Shown here piece after piece: positions 9,363 to 20,075 of a DNA stretch of 64,000 bases. Origin of the DNA: Symbiodinium natans (Eukaryota > Sar > Dinophyceae > Suessiales > Symbiodiniaceae). Below the pieces are notes generated by a model, which saw only the letters and a program-made list of their open reading frames with translations, did no database searches and was not told the origin of the DNA. Numbering within the stretch: position 1 is the first letter of the stretch; every line of letters begins with the position of its first letter. Both the position numbers and the translations under genes were made by a program. The stretch spans positions 35,001 through 99,000 of the forward strand of contig CAJNDS010002183.1 in assembly GCA_905221605.1 (NCBI GenBank), given 5' to 3'.

Positions 9363-10637
9363 GCTTCCGGTGTGGAATCGCCCCGCTCCGGAACTCTGAG
9401 AACTGGCATGATCCCCGAAACTCAAGGGTTTAGGGTTTAGGGTTTAGGGTTTAGGGTTTAGGGTTTAGGGTTTAGGGTTTAGGGTGTCGGGTCTAGGGAA
9501 TCTTAAGCCCTTGTTGGATTGAGAGGTCTTGTTTAAGGGGTTCAGGGATGCCTCCAAATCCCACACTGAACCCGAGCCATCCCGACACCCAAATATCAAA
9601 CTCCTAATTTCACTGAACTCTCTGTGCTTTTTTTGATTTTCAGTGTGGGCTTCAAGCCCCTAAGCCCTAAGCCCTAAGCCCTAAACCCTAAACCTAAACC
9701 CTAAACCCTAAACCCTAAACCCTAAACCCTTCACCCCTAAACCCTGCACCCTAAACCCTAAACCCTAAACCCTAAACCCCAAACCCTTCAGAGCCTCCGG
9801 CTCATGCCGCCGACCTCGCAGGCGCCGGTGTTGGCATACGCGCAGTCGGTATGGCCTGGGCTCCACTGTATGATGAAATGTGTCACTGCATGTGCTTGGC
9901 AAGGTATTTGCGGAAACTACTGTAGGGGTTTAGGGTTTCGGGTTTAGGGTTAGGGTTCACCAGGCCCTGTAGAGGTCGGCAAGGGCTCAGCAAGGTCATA
10001 CCCCAAAAGCCCTAAAGCTTAAACCCCTAAACCCCTAAACCCCAAACCCCAAACCCCAAACCCTAAACCCTAAACCCTAAACCCTAAACCCTAAACCCTA
10101 AACCCTAAACCCTAAACCCTAAACCCTAAACCCTAAACCCTAAACCCTAACCCTAAACCCTAAACCCTAAACCCAAAACCCTAAACCCTAAACCCTAAAC
10201 CCTAAATTCCCCCAACAAAAAACCTCAGCTTGGGTTTGCTCTGAGGCCTCCGCCGATGCTTTCGCAGTCGACGCATGCGCCCTGCCTGGGATCTGTCAGT
10301 ATTTTCTTCTTTCTTTCTTTCATTCTTTCCTTTTTTCTTTCTTTATGTATTTTTTTTTCAAATTTTCTTTCTTTCTTTCTCATTGTTTTTTTTTTTGTTT
10401 TTTTTCGCTCTCTCTCTCTCTCTCTCTCGCTCTTGTGTGCGTTTGGGGGGGCAGGCTTTGAGCGCTTCGGGGTTTCTAGGGTTCCGGGTCCGTAGGCCTC
10501 TGCAGGGCGCATGCTCGACTTCCCCCCCAAGCCCCCAAACGCGAGGTGCGCCCTTCCGAGGGCTTAAGAGGAGCCTGTGCTTCAGGAAGCCGACTTTTTT
10601 TTTAAATAGGTGCCTCCCAGGGCTCCCTTTAAAGTAG
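9363..10637 (+). CDS. Four-exon gene, 3' part, Pro/Ser-rich
   Basis: A block ending at 9,427 (SENWHDPRNSR, then AGG|GTTTAGGG; its left boundary is unclear) is followed by exon 9,792-9,848 (SLRLMPPTSQAPVLAYAQS, donor GTATGG) and exon 10,229-10,294 (LGFALRPPPMLSQSTHAPCL GS, donor GTCAGT). The last exon, 10,506-10,637, encodes GACSTSPPSPQTRGAPFRGL, then a basic/hydrophobic tail to TAG at 10,635-10,637. All junctions are phase 0. The last intron contains the TTTC/TC microsatellite. Function unknown. Confidence 0.5.
10300..10430. repeat. TTTC then TC microsatellite
   Basis: Imperfect TTTC units with T-runs (10,302-10,405) grade into about ten TC dinucleotides (10,409-10,430), all inside an inferred intron. 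The long pyrimidine tract could serve as the polypyrimidine tract of the acceptor at 10,505. Confidence 0.9.
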
Positions 10638-11150
10638 GGTTTAGGGTTTAGGGTTTAGGGTTTAGGGTTTAGGGTTTAGGGTTTAGGGTTTAGGTCCGAT
10701 CGCGTATTCCCTGCTACTTTTGGTCTTCGATTCATGGGGGCGATCACTTTGGGAGGTTTTGGAGGGCCCTGTGATTCTTTGAGATGCTGCCGGGGTTTGG
10801 GCAGGGATGGCTCAGGGATTGAGTGCTGCAACTTTCGTTCGTTTTAGGCAGGGTTTAGGGCTTAGGGTTGTAGGGTTTAGGGTTTAGGGTTTAGGGTTTC
10901 GGGTTTAGGGTTTAGGGTCCCGTTTAGGGCTTGGGGGCCCCTAAAGACGCTCTAAGGCCCCTACCCTGGGGCCCAAGACCGACCCTAAACCCTCAGCTAC
11001 CCTAAGCGCCCGAAGCCCAGAGCCCTAAACTTCCCTAAGCCCTGAACAACCGTCTGTATCCGAAGGCCCTAAACCCTAAACCCGAAACCCTAAACCCTAA
11101 ACCCTAAAACCTAAACCCTAAACCCTAAACCCTAAACCCTAAACCCGCAG

Positions 11151-11683
11151 TTCCTTTTTGGGCTAGTTCTGGAGGATTCTAGTATACGAACCCCAAATTC
11201 GTACTACAGAGGAGCCGTTAGGTAGCCAGTACCCTCCGTCCCCCCTGCACACACCCGTCCGTTTCCCAAACAAGATGTCATGCCAAACGTTTCAGGGTCT
11301 GCTTCATAAGCGGATTTAGGAAAATAATATAGGGTTTAGGGCCCAGATTGGGGCCCCCAGGGTTAGAACACTCTTAGAATCATAGTTGCGCTACTTACAA
11401 TTTCCAGCAATGGCCAAGTGTACCCAAACTTGAAGCTCCGCATCCCCCGTCACGGGAGTAGGGTTTAGTTGATCGGGGTTTAGCTGTTCATGTCTTAGGG
11501 TTTAGCTGTTTAGGGTTGTGGGCTTAAGGTTTGAGCTTTTGGGTCAGTGAAGACGCGAACAAAAGCACTCCGTGTCGAGGAATGTGCGCTGGCCCTGCAG
11601 ACAGGCCATTGGCAGGGCGCGCGGGCCACCACGAGCCCCAGGACAGCGGGAGGAACCCGAAACCTCAAAACCCTAAACCCTAA
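11151..11683 (+). CDS. Three-exon gene, 3' part, ending in the telomere-like tract
   Basis: Exon 11,151-11,221 (ACCCGCAG| ... AG|GTAGCC) encodes FLFGLVLEDSSIRTPNSYYR GAV and leaves two bases. Exon 11,408-11,457 (TTTCCAG| ... A|GTAGGG) completes a Ser and encodes NGQVYPNLKLRIPRHG. Exon 11,601-11,683 (CCCTGCAG|) completes an Asn and encodes RPLAGRAGHHEPQDSGRN, then KPQNPKP and TAA, so the last residues and stop are read from the CCCTAAA tract. Both junctions agree in phase, with canonical GT-AG and good pyrimidine tracts. Not recognised. Confidence 0.6.
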
Positions 11684-11820
11684 ACCCTAAACCCTAAACC
11701 CTAAACCCTAAACCCTAAACCCTAAACCCTGAACCCTGAACCCTGAACCCTGAACCCTGAACTCTGAACCCTAAACACCCTGAGCATGAAACCCTAAACG
11801 CCCTGAACGCCCTGAATCTA

Positions 11821-12010
11821 AGGGTAGTTGCACGGCACCTAAAATGGTTCTGAAGTATGGGCCCTTGGGCTGTGTAGGGCTGACAAGGGGGTATATCTTA
11901 GATGGGCCCTTACTATGGTCCCTACTTCAAAGGGTTCTGATGTAGGGGCCCTTAATTTATATAGGGTATATAAGGGGTATATACGGGGTACCCTGTTAAG
12001 GGATAACTAC
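11821..12010. mobile_element. Family B hairpin element, tandem/nested copy
   Basis: Begins AGGGTAGTTGCACGG and ends AACTAC. It contains the family signatures twice (GGTTCTGAAGTATGGGCCCT and GGTTCTGATGTAGGGGCCCT) with TATATAAGGGGTATA after the second. It looks like one element inserted in, or duplicated beside, another. Confidence 0.6.
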
Positions 12011-12561
12011 TAGCCATAGAATATGAGGGCGCAAAACAGCTGGACCAAGCCCAAACTCTAAGCCCTAAACCCTAAACCCTAAACCCTAAACTCTAAGCCC
12101 TAAACCCTAAACCCTCAACCCTAAACCCTAAACCCGAAACCGCATTGGGCTTAAGGTTTTGGGGTTCAGGGTTTAGGGTTTAGGGTTCAAGGTTTAGGGT
12201 TTAGGTTTAGGGCACTTTCAGAAGCGTTGAGATTACAAGTAGCCCTCAGCGCTGCCTCTCAACCCCCAAGCCAATCCCTACAAACCCTAAACCCTACGGG
12301 GGTTTAGGGTTGGGGCTGGGGTTTAGGGTTTTGTGTTTAGGGTTAGGGTTTAGGGCAACCCCCACCCCCTAAACTCCTAAACCCCTGCACCCCGAGACCC
12401 CTAAACCCTACAGACCCTAAAGTCCCTAAACCCTCAACTCCTAAACCCTAACCCTAAGTCCCTAAACCCTACGCCCTAAACCCTAAACCCTAAACCCTAA
12501 ACCCTAAACCCTAAACCCTAAACCCTAAACCCTAAACCCTAAACCCTAAACCCGCTCTCAG

Positions 12562-13436
12562 GATCGCGGAGACCACAGGTACCGGAGTTCCGGCTCAGCT
12601 AGGCGCGCCGCACCGAAGCTACCTTCGGGGTTATGGTTTAGGGTTTAGGGTTTAGGTTTAGGGTTTAGGGTTTCGGGTTTAGGGTTTAGAGTTTAGGGTT
12701 AAGGTCTTGGGGTTAAACAGTTTATGGCTTCATTCTGGCTGCGGAGGTCCCGATCTTTGGGATTATGGAGCCGCGCATGGGGAGACTGTAAATCACAGAA
12801 GGTTCTTCTGAATGGAGGGGGGATCCACGGGGTTTAGGGTTTAGGGTTTAGGGTTTAGGGTTTAGGGTTTAGGGTTTAGGGTTTAGGGTAAACCCTAAAC
12901 CCTTGCTTAGGCCCTCGGATTCTCAGCTCTCAGAGCCCTCTCACCCCAGTGCGAGCCTGAAACCGGCGACCTTGCTGCCATACCACCACATTCGGTGAGC
13001 TTGAGGGACCCCTGGTTCTTGAAGTTTTCGGTTTAGGGTTTAGGGTTTAGGGTTTAGGGTGTAATCATAATCCCTTAAATGGTATATGTAGGACCCTAAG
13101 TCCCTCATTCCCTACTAAGAACCAGGGAGCAGGCCGAACAAAAGTCAATTGCTTCGGGTCTAGTGGCACTGAGGCCCAGAGGGATTTCAGGCGTGTGTGT
13201 GCTTCAGGGACCGTAAGCCCTGAAACCTAACACATAAAGCCATAAACCCTGAACCCTAAACCCTAAACCCTAAACCCTAAACCCTAAGCCCTAAGCCCTA
13301 AACCCTAAACCCTAAACCCTAAGCCCTAGAAGCAAACTCGAAGCCCCGAATCTTGCCACCTTCGTGCCTACCAGGGACCGAGTGGGCAGATAACGTGCTG
13401 CAGGCGCCACACCTCTTGAAAGAAGAAGGATTTCGG
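12562..13436 (+). CDS. Two- or three-exon gene fragment
   Basis: Exon 12,562-12,629 (CTCTCAG| ... GG|GTTATGG) encodes DRGDHRYRSSGSARRAAPKL PS, basic and RNA-binding-like. Exon 12,934-12,994 (CTCTCAG| ... |GTGAGC) completes a Gly and encodes ALSPQCEPETGDLAAIPPHS. A third block, 13,375-13,436 (CTACCAG| ... CGG|GTGGGG), encodes TEWADNVLQAPHLLKEEGFR. That reading needs phase 1, whereas exon 2 ends in phase 0. So either exon 3 belongs to another transcript or it is read as a short tail (GPSGQITCCRRHTS*). Intron 1 contains the duplicated segment at 12,699. Confidence 0.5.
12699..12836. repeat. Intron-borne duplicated segment, copy 1
   Basis: About 135 bp, flanked on both sides by TTTAGGG tracts. 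Its reverse complement recurs at 14,190-14,325 with only about five differences. No terminal inverted repeat, no ORF. It lies in the inferred intron 12,630-12,933. Confidence 0.9.
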
Positions 13437-13789
13437 GTGGGGTTTGGGGTTTGGGGTTTGGGGTTTGGGGTTTAGGGTTTAGGGTTTAGGGTTTAGGGTT
13501 TAGGGTTTAGGGTTTAGGGTTTAGGGTTTAGGGAAGAAGGGTCCGGAGTTAAAAGCCCTGAGGCCACAGGGTTTAGGCGTTTTCGGCTGAAGAGTCTAGC
13601 CTCCCTTCAAAAGGTTACTTAGGGTTTAGGGTTTAATTAGGGTTATGGTCATTGGAGATATTTGTCTTTAGGGCAGGGGTAGTTTATGTGGGAGCGTGGC
13701 ATAGGATCCCATAGGGGTGACCTCGCCGGCATGGCGCCGGCATAGTTTGCTGGAGGCATGGGGGGTTTAAGGTTACCCAGGGATCGTAG

Positions 13790-13920
13790 GGGAGTTGTAT
13801 GGTTCCTGAACATGGTCCGTTACCTCCTTCAACGGCATCTGCGGTGTTGGCCCTTGGATTGTTTAGGGTATATAAGGGGCATATGCTAAGGCATATTAAG
13901 GGACCATGCAACTACCCTAA
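13790..13920. mobile_element. Family B hairpin element
   Basis: GAGTTGTATGGTTCC at the left and GGACCATGCAACTACCCTAA at the right form an imperfect terminal inverted repeat. Internal TATATAAGGGGCATATG matches the other B copies. The overlapping reading frames at 13,684-13,987 are best treated as non-coding. Confidence 0.7.
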
Positions 13921-14025
13921 GAAGGGTTTAGGGCCTAGGTTTTCGGTTTGCAGTTGTTTTGGTTGTGTGTGGGGCCTGCAGGGTTGAGTTTCTGGCTTAG
14001 GGAAGAAGGCAACGACGTTCCCCAG

Positions 14026-15437
14026 AAATGCCCGGTATGATTATATGATGAAGAGACGGAGGAACCTAGGGAAGGTTCGTAGCCCTTTTCCTAGTCGCTA
14101 GTCACCCCCTAAACCCCAAACCCCAAACCCCAAACCCCAAACCCCAAACCCCAAACCCCAAACCCCAAACCCTAAACCCTAAACCCTAAACCCCGTGGAT
14201 CCCCCCTCCATTCAGAAGAACCTTCTGTGATTTAAAGTCTCCCCATGAGCGGCTCCGTAATCCCAAAGATCGGGACCTCCGCAGCCAGAATGAAGCCATA
14301 AACTGTTTCCCCCCAAGACCCTAACCCTAAACCCTAAACCCTAAACACTAAACCTTAAACCCCGAACCCTAAAGCCTAAACCCTAAACCCTAAGCCTAAA
14401 CCCTAAACCCTAAACCCTAAACCCTAAACCCTAAACCCTAAACCCTAAACCCTAAAGGACTTACATCCTAAACCCTAAGCCCTAAAGGACCGACATCCCC
14501 AAGCCTCAACCAGGTGTATAGCTATGCCCAAGACCAGTGGGCGCAGCAGGCATCGACTCGGCGTAGGGGGTAGTGCCCCCAAACCCTTTAAGGGCCCTGA
14601 ATAGGGTTAGGGTTTAGGGTTTAGGGTTTAGGGTTTAGGGTTTAGGGTTTAGGGTTTAGGGTTTAGGGTTTAGGGTTTAGGGTTTAGGGTAGTTACCACG
14701 GGCCCTTAAAATGGCCCCTACCTCCTTCAAAGGGTTCTGAAGTATGGGCCCTTGAGTTTCATAGGGTACATAAGAGGTATACAAGGGGGGGCCCATATTA
14801 ACGGACCATGCAACTCCCTGACTCAATGTGTAGAATTAGGTTCAGGGCTTGGAGCCAAGCTGTGATAGTTCAGAGTTCAGGTTTAGAGTCCTTGAAAGCC
14901 TCAACCCGAAAGCTTCATTCTTTGGTTTTGCCTGCTCGCTCAGTGTTAAAACTCGCGGACCTGTTTTTTGGGTTCGCGTTTTGGGTGCCAGCTCTGCGTG
15001 CTTGTTCGCCTAAAGGGGGCAGATCCAAGTGGCAGCTTCTTGACATCTGCTCACCATGCTGTCAAGGAAGTCTGCAAGGTTTAGGATGCAGGGAAACCCA
15101 AAACCCTAAACCCTAAACCCTAAACCCGAAACCCTAAACAACCCTAAACCACCCTAAACCACCCTAAACCTTAAACCCTAAACCCTACACCCTAAACCGC
15201 AAATCCTAAATCCTCAATCCCGAGACCTAAGCCCTAGACCCAAATCTGTAGGGCTTTTGCATGTGCCAGTGATGACGGAAACAAAGGGTTTAGGGTTTAG
15301 GGTTTAGGGTTTAGGGTTTAGGGTTTAATTAGGGTTTAGGGTTTAGGGTTCAGGATTGTTTGCAGATACCGCCATGAGCTGCCCGCACCAGTCCCAAAGC
15401 AAGGGCTTAGGCGTTTTGGATCCCAGAGCAGCTTCGG
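14026..15437 (+). CDS. Four-exon internal gene segment
   Basis: Exon 14,026-14,074 (CCCAG| ... AAG|GTTCGTAG) encodes NARYDYMMKRRRNLGK. Exon 14,514-14,569 (CAACCAG| ... GG|GTAGTG) encodes VYSYAQDQWAQQASTRRRG. A micro-exon, 15,270-15,287 (GTGCCAG|, 18 nt), encodes DDGNK. Exon 15,366-15,437 (TTTGCAG| ... GG|GTTTAGGG) encodes YRHELPAPVPKQGLRRFGSQ SSF. All three junctions agree in phase, which makes this a solid chain. It is Arg/Gln-rich. The second intron hosts a family B element and the first hosts duplicated segment copy 2. Start and end not found; 15,877-15,923 may continue it. Confidence 0.55.
14190..14325. repeat. Intron-borne duplicated segment, copy 2 (inverted)
   Basis: Reverse complement of 12,699-12,836 at roughly 96% identity by eye, again bounded by telomere-like units. 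It lies in the inferred intron 14,075-14,513 of the next gene model. Confidence 0.9.
14686..14819. mobile_element. Family B hairpin element
   Basis: Starts AGGGTAGTTACCACGG and ends GGACCATGCAACTCCCT. Internal CCTCCTTCAAAGGGTTCTGA and AGTATGGGCCCTT match the copies at 11,821 and 52,285. Confidence 0.7.
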
Positions 15438-15876
15438 GTTTAGGGTTTAGGGTTTAGGGTTTAGGGTTTAGGGTTTAGGGTTTAGGGTTTAGGGTTTAGG
15501 GTTTCAGGGTTTCAGGGTTTAGGGTTTAGGTAGGGTTTAGGGTTTCGGGTTGTTCCGTCTACAAAGTAATCAACCCCAAAAGGGTAACTTCACTATAACC
15601 CAAGTAAAGGTTTGAAGTCTTCTAAGTGTCTCCAGCGCAAGGAGCTCAAGGGTTTTTGGGGTTTAGGGTTTCGGGTTTGGGATTTAGGCTTTGGAGGGGC
15701 CTTGGGAAGGCATTTTTGGGGGGAATTTGGGAGTTGGGTTTCCGGTTTCAGGGTTTAGGGTTTAGGGTAAAGTTTAGGGTTTCGGGTTTGGGGTTTAGGG
15801 TTTAGGGTTTGGGGTTTAGGGTTTAGGGTTTGGAGGGTTCAGGGATTCCTTCGAAGCTTCGTACTCCGCTTGCCAG

Positions 15877-15923
15877 ATGCAGTCCTACCAAGTGACTCCG
15901 CAAGCGCAGGCCACTGCTTTAGG
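15877..15923 (+). CDS. Candidate internal exon, Gln-rich
   Basis: CTTGCCAG| precedes MQSYQVTPQAQATAL. The donor AGG|GTTTAGGG is the start of a tract. Short, but with clean signals; its phase relation to 15,437 is not established. Confidence 0.4.
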
Positions 15924-15995
15924 GTTTAGGGTTTAGGGTTTAGGGTTTAGGGTTTCGGGTTTAGAGCTAGAGCTGGAGGGGTCGATCTTAGGTTT

Positions 15996-16126
15996 ACGGG
16001 TTTCCCTGCTGCCCCCCCCCCCCCCCTCTACACTGGTTTAGGGCTTAGGCGTGATTATCCCTAAATAGCCTTAGCTATGGACGGGAACCTAGGGGGGGCA
16101 GGGGTGGTAGTATGGGAGCCCATGAG
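15996..16126. mobile_element. Family D element, copy 1
   Basis: Terminal inverted repeats of the type GGGTTTCCCTGCTGCCCCCC / GGGGTGGTAGTATGGGAGCC with CATGAG at the right. Copies at 32,402 and 58,895 share them. The internal sequence differs from the other two. Confidence 0.6.
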
Positions 16127-16390
16127 TAAACGATCACACAGCAATGGTAACCTCACTCAGCTAAACTCAGCCAATAGATGAACATTGTTGAGCAATGAAG
16201 CTTAGTTTTTTTTTTAAAATTCCTTGGCTGTTTGAGCAGTACATACATATCAATTTCAAAACTGTAAGAACAGTAGTAGAAATAGAACAACAGTAAGAGA
16301 AATATCCATGGCCATTCCTATGCATAGGAATTGTATTTGTATTATAAAATGATCCTTGTCATGGTGAAATAACAATAGTGATGGCCCCCC
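16127..16390. other. AT-rich island without repeats or exons
   Basis: About 260 bp, clearly AT-richer than anything nearby (runs of T, TTTTAAAATT, TATTATAAAATGATC). No heptamers and no convincing ORF on either strand. It directly abuts the family D element on its right. The next 600 bp, to about 17,000, contain only degenerate tracts and no exon I would call. Confidence 0.6.
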
Positions 16391-17026
16391 CCGCCCCCCT
16401 TAGGGCTTGGGGTTGAGGGTCCTAAGGACGACCGTGTAGGTTCCGTGGAAAGGGTTTGCTCTAGTAGAGGACCCATACCTATGATCAACCTACAGGTGTT
16501 AAGCTTCTGAGATGTTAGGGGTGTTTGCTGGGTTTCCCCCGACCGTTCTCGAACAAGAAGCCACTTGTAGCAACACTAAACCCTAAACCCTCTCTTGTAG
16601 GCCTGACGGGCTGCATCTCCCACAAACCACTATAAATGAGGTTCAGGGTTCAAAGGCTACAGCCCATCAGCTTTATGCTACAGCCCCTCCAACCTCCCCG
16701 CCGGAGATAGAACTTTGTGGGTTTCGGGCTGATGGCGCTCTTTCTGCCCCCTGTTATCATATACGGCCCTTTACACCTCGGATGCACTTCCATTAGGGAA
16801 ATTCAAGGTACTTGGAGGTCTCGGTCACCGAAGGTTCAGGGTTTCGGGTTTCGAGTATAGCTTGTAAAACCCCTAAGCCTGAACCCCTACCCAGACCCCT
16901 GAAAATCCAAAAAACAGATCCCCTTAAGGGTTCCTAAACTGACCTAGTATTTGGGGGTTCTACATTTTGGATCCTCCCAGGGGTCTGGGTAAACCCTAAA
17001 CCCTGAACCCTTGGCACTTTTTCGAG

Positions 17027-17066
17027 CCCGCCTGAAGAGTAAGAAGCAAACTGTGTCGGTGAAGGG
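17027..17066 (+). CDS. Candidate small exon, basic
   Basis: TTTTTCGAG| then RLKSKKQTVSVK, and GG|GTTTAGGG at the tract start (phase 1 in, 2 out). The next block at 17,111 (after TTTAGCAG) could end it in phase as TSSPGET*. In phase 0 that block instead reads DQQSWRDMTWPLGWERLTPK. Confidence 0.4.
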
Positions 17067-17526
17067 GTTTAGGGTTTAGGGTTTAGGGTTTAGGGTTTAG
17101 GGTTTAGCAGGACCAGCAGTCCTGGCGAGACATGACGTGGCCCCTTGGCTGGGAGCGCCTAACGCCCAAACCCTGCAAGCCCCCAAACCCTAAGGACGGG
17201 AACATCCCAACCTCAAAGCCCTGAAACCCAAAGTAAACCCTAAACCCTAAACCCTAAACCCTAAACCCTAAAACCTAAACCCTAAACCCTAAACCCTAAA
17301 CCCTAAACCATGAAGCCTCAAGCCCTCAACACCAAACCTTACAGAAACGGGACCAGCCTCTGGGGCTGCCAAGGCTTCAGGTCTTTGAGGGCTTCGGAGT
17401 TTCGGCGGGGGTTTCGGGCCTAGCTGCAATAAGGGCCCTTTCGTTGGGTTTAGGGTTTAGGGTTTAGGGTTTAGGGTTTAGGGTTGAGGGTTTAGGGTTT
17501 AGGGTTTAGGGTTTAGGGGAAGGAGA

Positions 17527-17727
17527 GTGAATCCCGAATCCTGGAAATTCACACCCACCGAGTCATCTCGGAGAGAAGTTGTCCGGGAGTTAGGTTGTTC
17601 TGGGCTTCTTCTGGGCCTCTCCCGAATGACCCTAAACCCCCTTGAGGGGCTCCCCAAAAAGGGGTTTCAGTGCCCGAAGCCCCATTCAAGTTTGAGAGTC
17701 GCGATGTTCTTGAATTCTAGAACGTAG
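17527..17727 (+). CDS. Weak ORF between two TTTAGGG tracts
   Basis: About 66 codons open from an unclear start, with a plausible middle (TESSRREVVRELGCSGLLLG) to TAG at 17,725. No splice partner was seen and flank polarity differs from that of the good exons. Confidence 0.25.
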   Translation: MNPESWKFTPTESSRREVVRELGCSGLLLGLSRMTLNPLEGLPKKGFQCPKPHSSLRVAMFLNSRT

Positions 17728-17916
17728 GGTTTAGGGTTTAGGGTTTGGGGTTTAGGGTTCAGTTTAAGGGTTTAGGGTTTAGGGTTTAGGACTTAGGGTG
17801 TAGGGCAGGTTTAGGCTGAGGAAGTCAGAGAATGAAGATGCCATGTGTTGCTGTATCTCGTATGAGTGGTGAGCTACATCAGGAGCCCGTGACTCTGAGC
17901 CCCCACCTTCTAAACC

Positions 17917-18195
17917 CTAAACCCTAAACCCTAAACCCTAAACCCTAAACCCTAAACCCTAAACCCTAAACCCTAAACCCTAACCCCTAACCCCTAAACC
18001 CTAAACCCTAAACCCTAAACCCTAAACCCTAAACCCTAAACCCTAAACCCTAAACCCTAAACCCTAAACCCTAAACCCTAAACCCTAAACCCTAAACCCT
18101 AAACCCTAAACCCTAAACCCTAAACCCTGAACCCTGAACCCTAAACCCTAAACCCCAAACCCTAAGCCCTAAACCCTAAACCCTAAACCCTAACC
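17917..18195. repeat. Longest CCCTAAA tract
   Basis: About 280 bp of nearly perfect CCCTAAA units with a few CCCTAAC, CCCTGAA and CCCCAAA variants. It lies just upstream of the exon at 18,209. Other long tracts are near 10,050-10,205, 22,000-22,345, 24,025-24,235, 25,880-25,990, 32,476-32,605, 38,573-38,674 and 59,795-59,924 (all CCCTAAA), and 7,576-7,700 and 38,815-38,915 (TTTAGGG). Confidence 0.95.
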
Positions 18196-18208
18196 CCCAC
18201 GGTTCGAG

Positions 18209-18601
18209 GTGGGGGCACCAACATGCCCCGGAGAACGTCCACCAAGGGAGCTGGGACCTCGGTACTCGGTTTGGGGCATTTAGGTGTTTTTCAGGCGCTT
18301 TAGGGTTTAGGGATTAGCCGGGCGCTTTAGGGTTTCGGCTTTGTAGGCTGCTTTAGTTTTAGGGAACTTTTCTAGGGTTTTTCCGGGCCGTTTTGGGGAT
18401 GCTTTAGGGCACTTTGGGGTAGTTTGGGGCGCTTTAGGGTGCTTTAGGTTTTTGGGGCACTTCAGGGCACTTTCTGTTTTCAGGCTTCTTTGGGCCTAGG
18501 GTTCCACGGCCTATCAAATCCCAGTATGCACGCTCCGGTGGCGCACTGACAAGCAACATTCAAGCCCGAACTCCTACTCCCCAAGCCCCGAGCCTCCCTA
18601 A
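18209..18601 (+). CDS. Two-exon gene end
   Basis: Exon 18,209-18,261 (GTTCGAG| ... G|GTACTCGG) encodes WGHQHAPENVHQGSWDL. Exon 18,525-18,601 (ATCCCAG|) completes a Val and encodes CTLRWRTDKQHSSPNSYSPS PEPP, then TAA at 18,599-18,601. The phase agrees. Ser/Pro-rich tail; not recognised. Confidence 0.5.
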
Positions 18602-18751
18602 ACCTTAAACCGAACCCAATCAATTCCAAACCCTAAGTACTAAAGACTTCGCATCACAAAGAGAAACATGTGCAGAGGCCGTGACAGCCCTAAACCCTAC
18701 ACCCTACACCCTACACCCTAAACCCTAAACCCTAAACTTTCCGGCCTGCAG

Positions 18752-19380
18752 GAGGAGGAGGATTGGTTTACGAAGGGAAGTCTGCGACTTTTTCGTGTGC
18801 TTGGCAGGCGCCGGAAGTCCCACCGCTCGTGCTGGACCAATCTTAGGGTTTAGGGTTTAGGGTTTAGGGTTTAGCAGTTCAGCATTTCATGCCATATCTT
18901 ACGAGGAGCAGGCCGTGTGGCTGCATGTGCGGCGCAGAAAGTCTAGCGATGACAGCTCGGATTCAAACATGGACCGAGTCTAGACGACAGGTCGGAGTCA
19001 ACAAGAGAAAAATTCTTCTGAATCACTGAGAGACAAATGAAAAGAGACACGACCTCTGTGAACAAGAAAGTAAGTAGCACCTCCCAAGGTTTTGATGTTA
19101 GCAAAAGGCTCCTCGTCACTTTCGTCAAATAAAGCTGGGAGGTCCTGCCCACAACAAAAACCCTAAACCCCAAAGACCCTCGTTTTATCAGCATCCAACT
19201 GCTGACCCTGAACCCTAAATCCCAAACCCTAAACCCTAAACCCTAAACCCTAAGCCCTAAACCCCAAACCCCAAACCCCAAACCCCAAACCCTAAATCCA
19301 ACAAGGCGACTTCAGCGGTGGCTGCCTGTCTACTGGGCCTGTGCAGCCTCACCACATGGGCCCAAGCCCCGGAGCTTTAG
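18752..19380 (+). CDS. Two-exon gene end with hydrophobic C-terminus
   Basis: Exon 18,752-18,847 (GCCTGCAG| ... AGG|GTTTAGGG) encodes EEEDWFTKGSLRLFRVLGRR RKSHRSCWTNLR. Exon 19,306-19,380 (AACAAG|) in phase 0 encodes ATSAVAACLLGLCSLTTWAQ APEL, then TAG. An acidic-basic head followed by a hydrophobic segment suggests a membrane-proximal tail, but the second exon is the weaker half. Confidence 0.5.
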
Positions 19381-19539
19381 GGATTTTTCGGGCGTACAGG
19401 AACAGGGTCCGTTTTTTGTCTCCTAGGTCTGCCTTTGTCTGTTGCCTTTTCTGAGGTCTGGCTGGTCCTGCGGTCCTCTTGTCCCGTGGTCCTCTGATCC
19501 TGCCGTCCTCTGGTACTGTTCCCCTGGTCAACTCTCCCC

Positions 19540-19810
19540 CGCTTTTTTTGAGCCGTGAGCTTGCTTCCAGACCATATGAATCCGTTCCAAACCCATCATG
19601 CGAGCAGCCCATTTCCTTTTGTGAAGCCGCGCAAGGTTGCTTCGAGACCACATGAATGCATTGTGTTTGCAACTAGCCAAACCCGTGATGCGAGCATCGT
19701 GTCTGCGAATGGGGGTGGGGGGCGTGGGGCTGCGCCCGCTTTTTTCAAGCCGTGCAAGTTTTGTCCCTTCCAAACCCATCATGCGAGCGTCGTGTTTGCA
19801 AATGGGAGAG
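19540..19810. repeat. Three degenerate ~90-bp units
   Basis: The motif AAACCCATCATGCGAGC (or AAACCCGTGATGCGAGC) occurs at about 19,588, 19,679 and 19,777. Each is preceded by a GAGCCGTG/AAGCCGCG-CAAG motif and two are followed by a GTGTTTGCAAATGGG-type sequence. All frames on both strands stay open, which creates spurious ORFs. The unit is unlike anything else in the window. Confidence 0.6.
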
Positions 19811-20075
19811 GGGGGGGGGGGGATTTGCACCCCTCCCAAGGCCCCCCTCCCCCCCTTAAAAACGCCCGTCAACGTGATTGCTAGGATTTGGAGCACTTTC
19901 AAGCGGGCTGACGTACATAAATGGTGTGCATTGCAGGTCTTGTGTCCCGTCTTGGAAGTGTACAGAAGCTTGAAGTGCAGAAAACTTGATTAAAACCCGT
20001 AAATGCTGTACCTATTCGGCTTTGACGGAGAACTTGGTATTTGCAGTGTGACTCTGTGATTACCAGGATTTGCAG

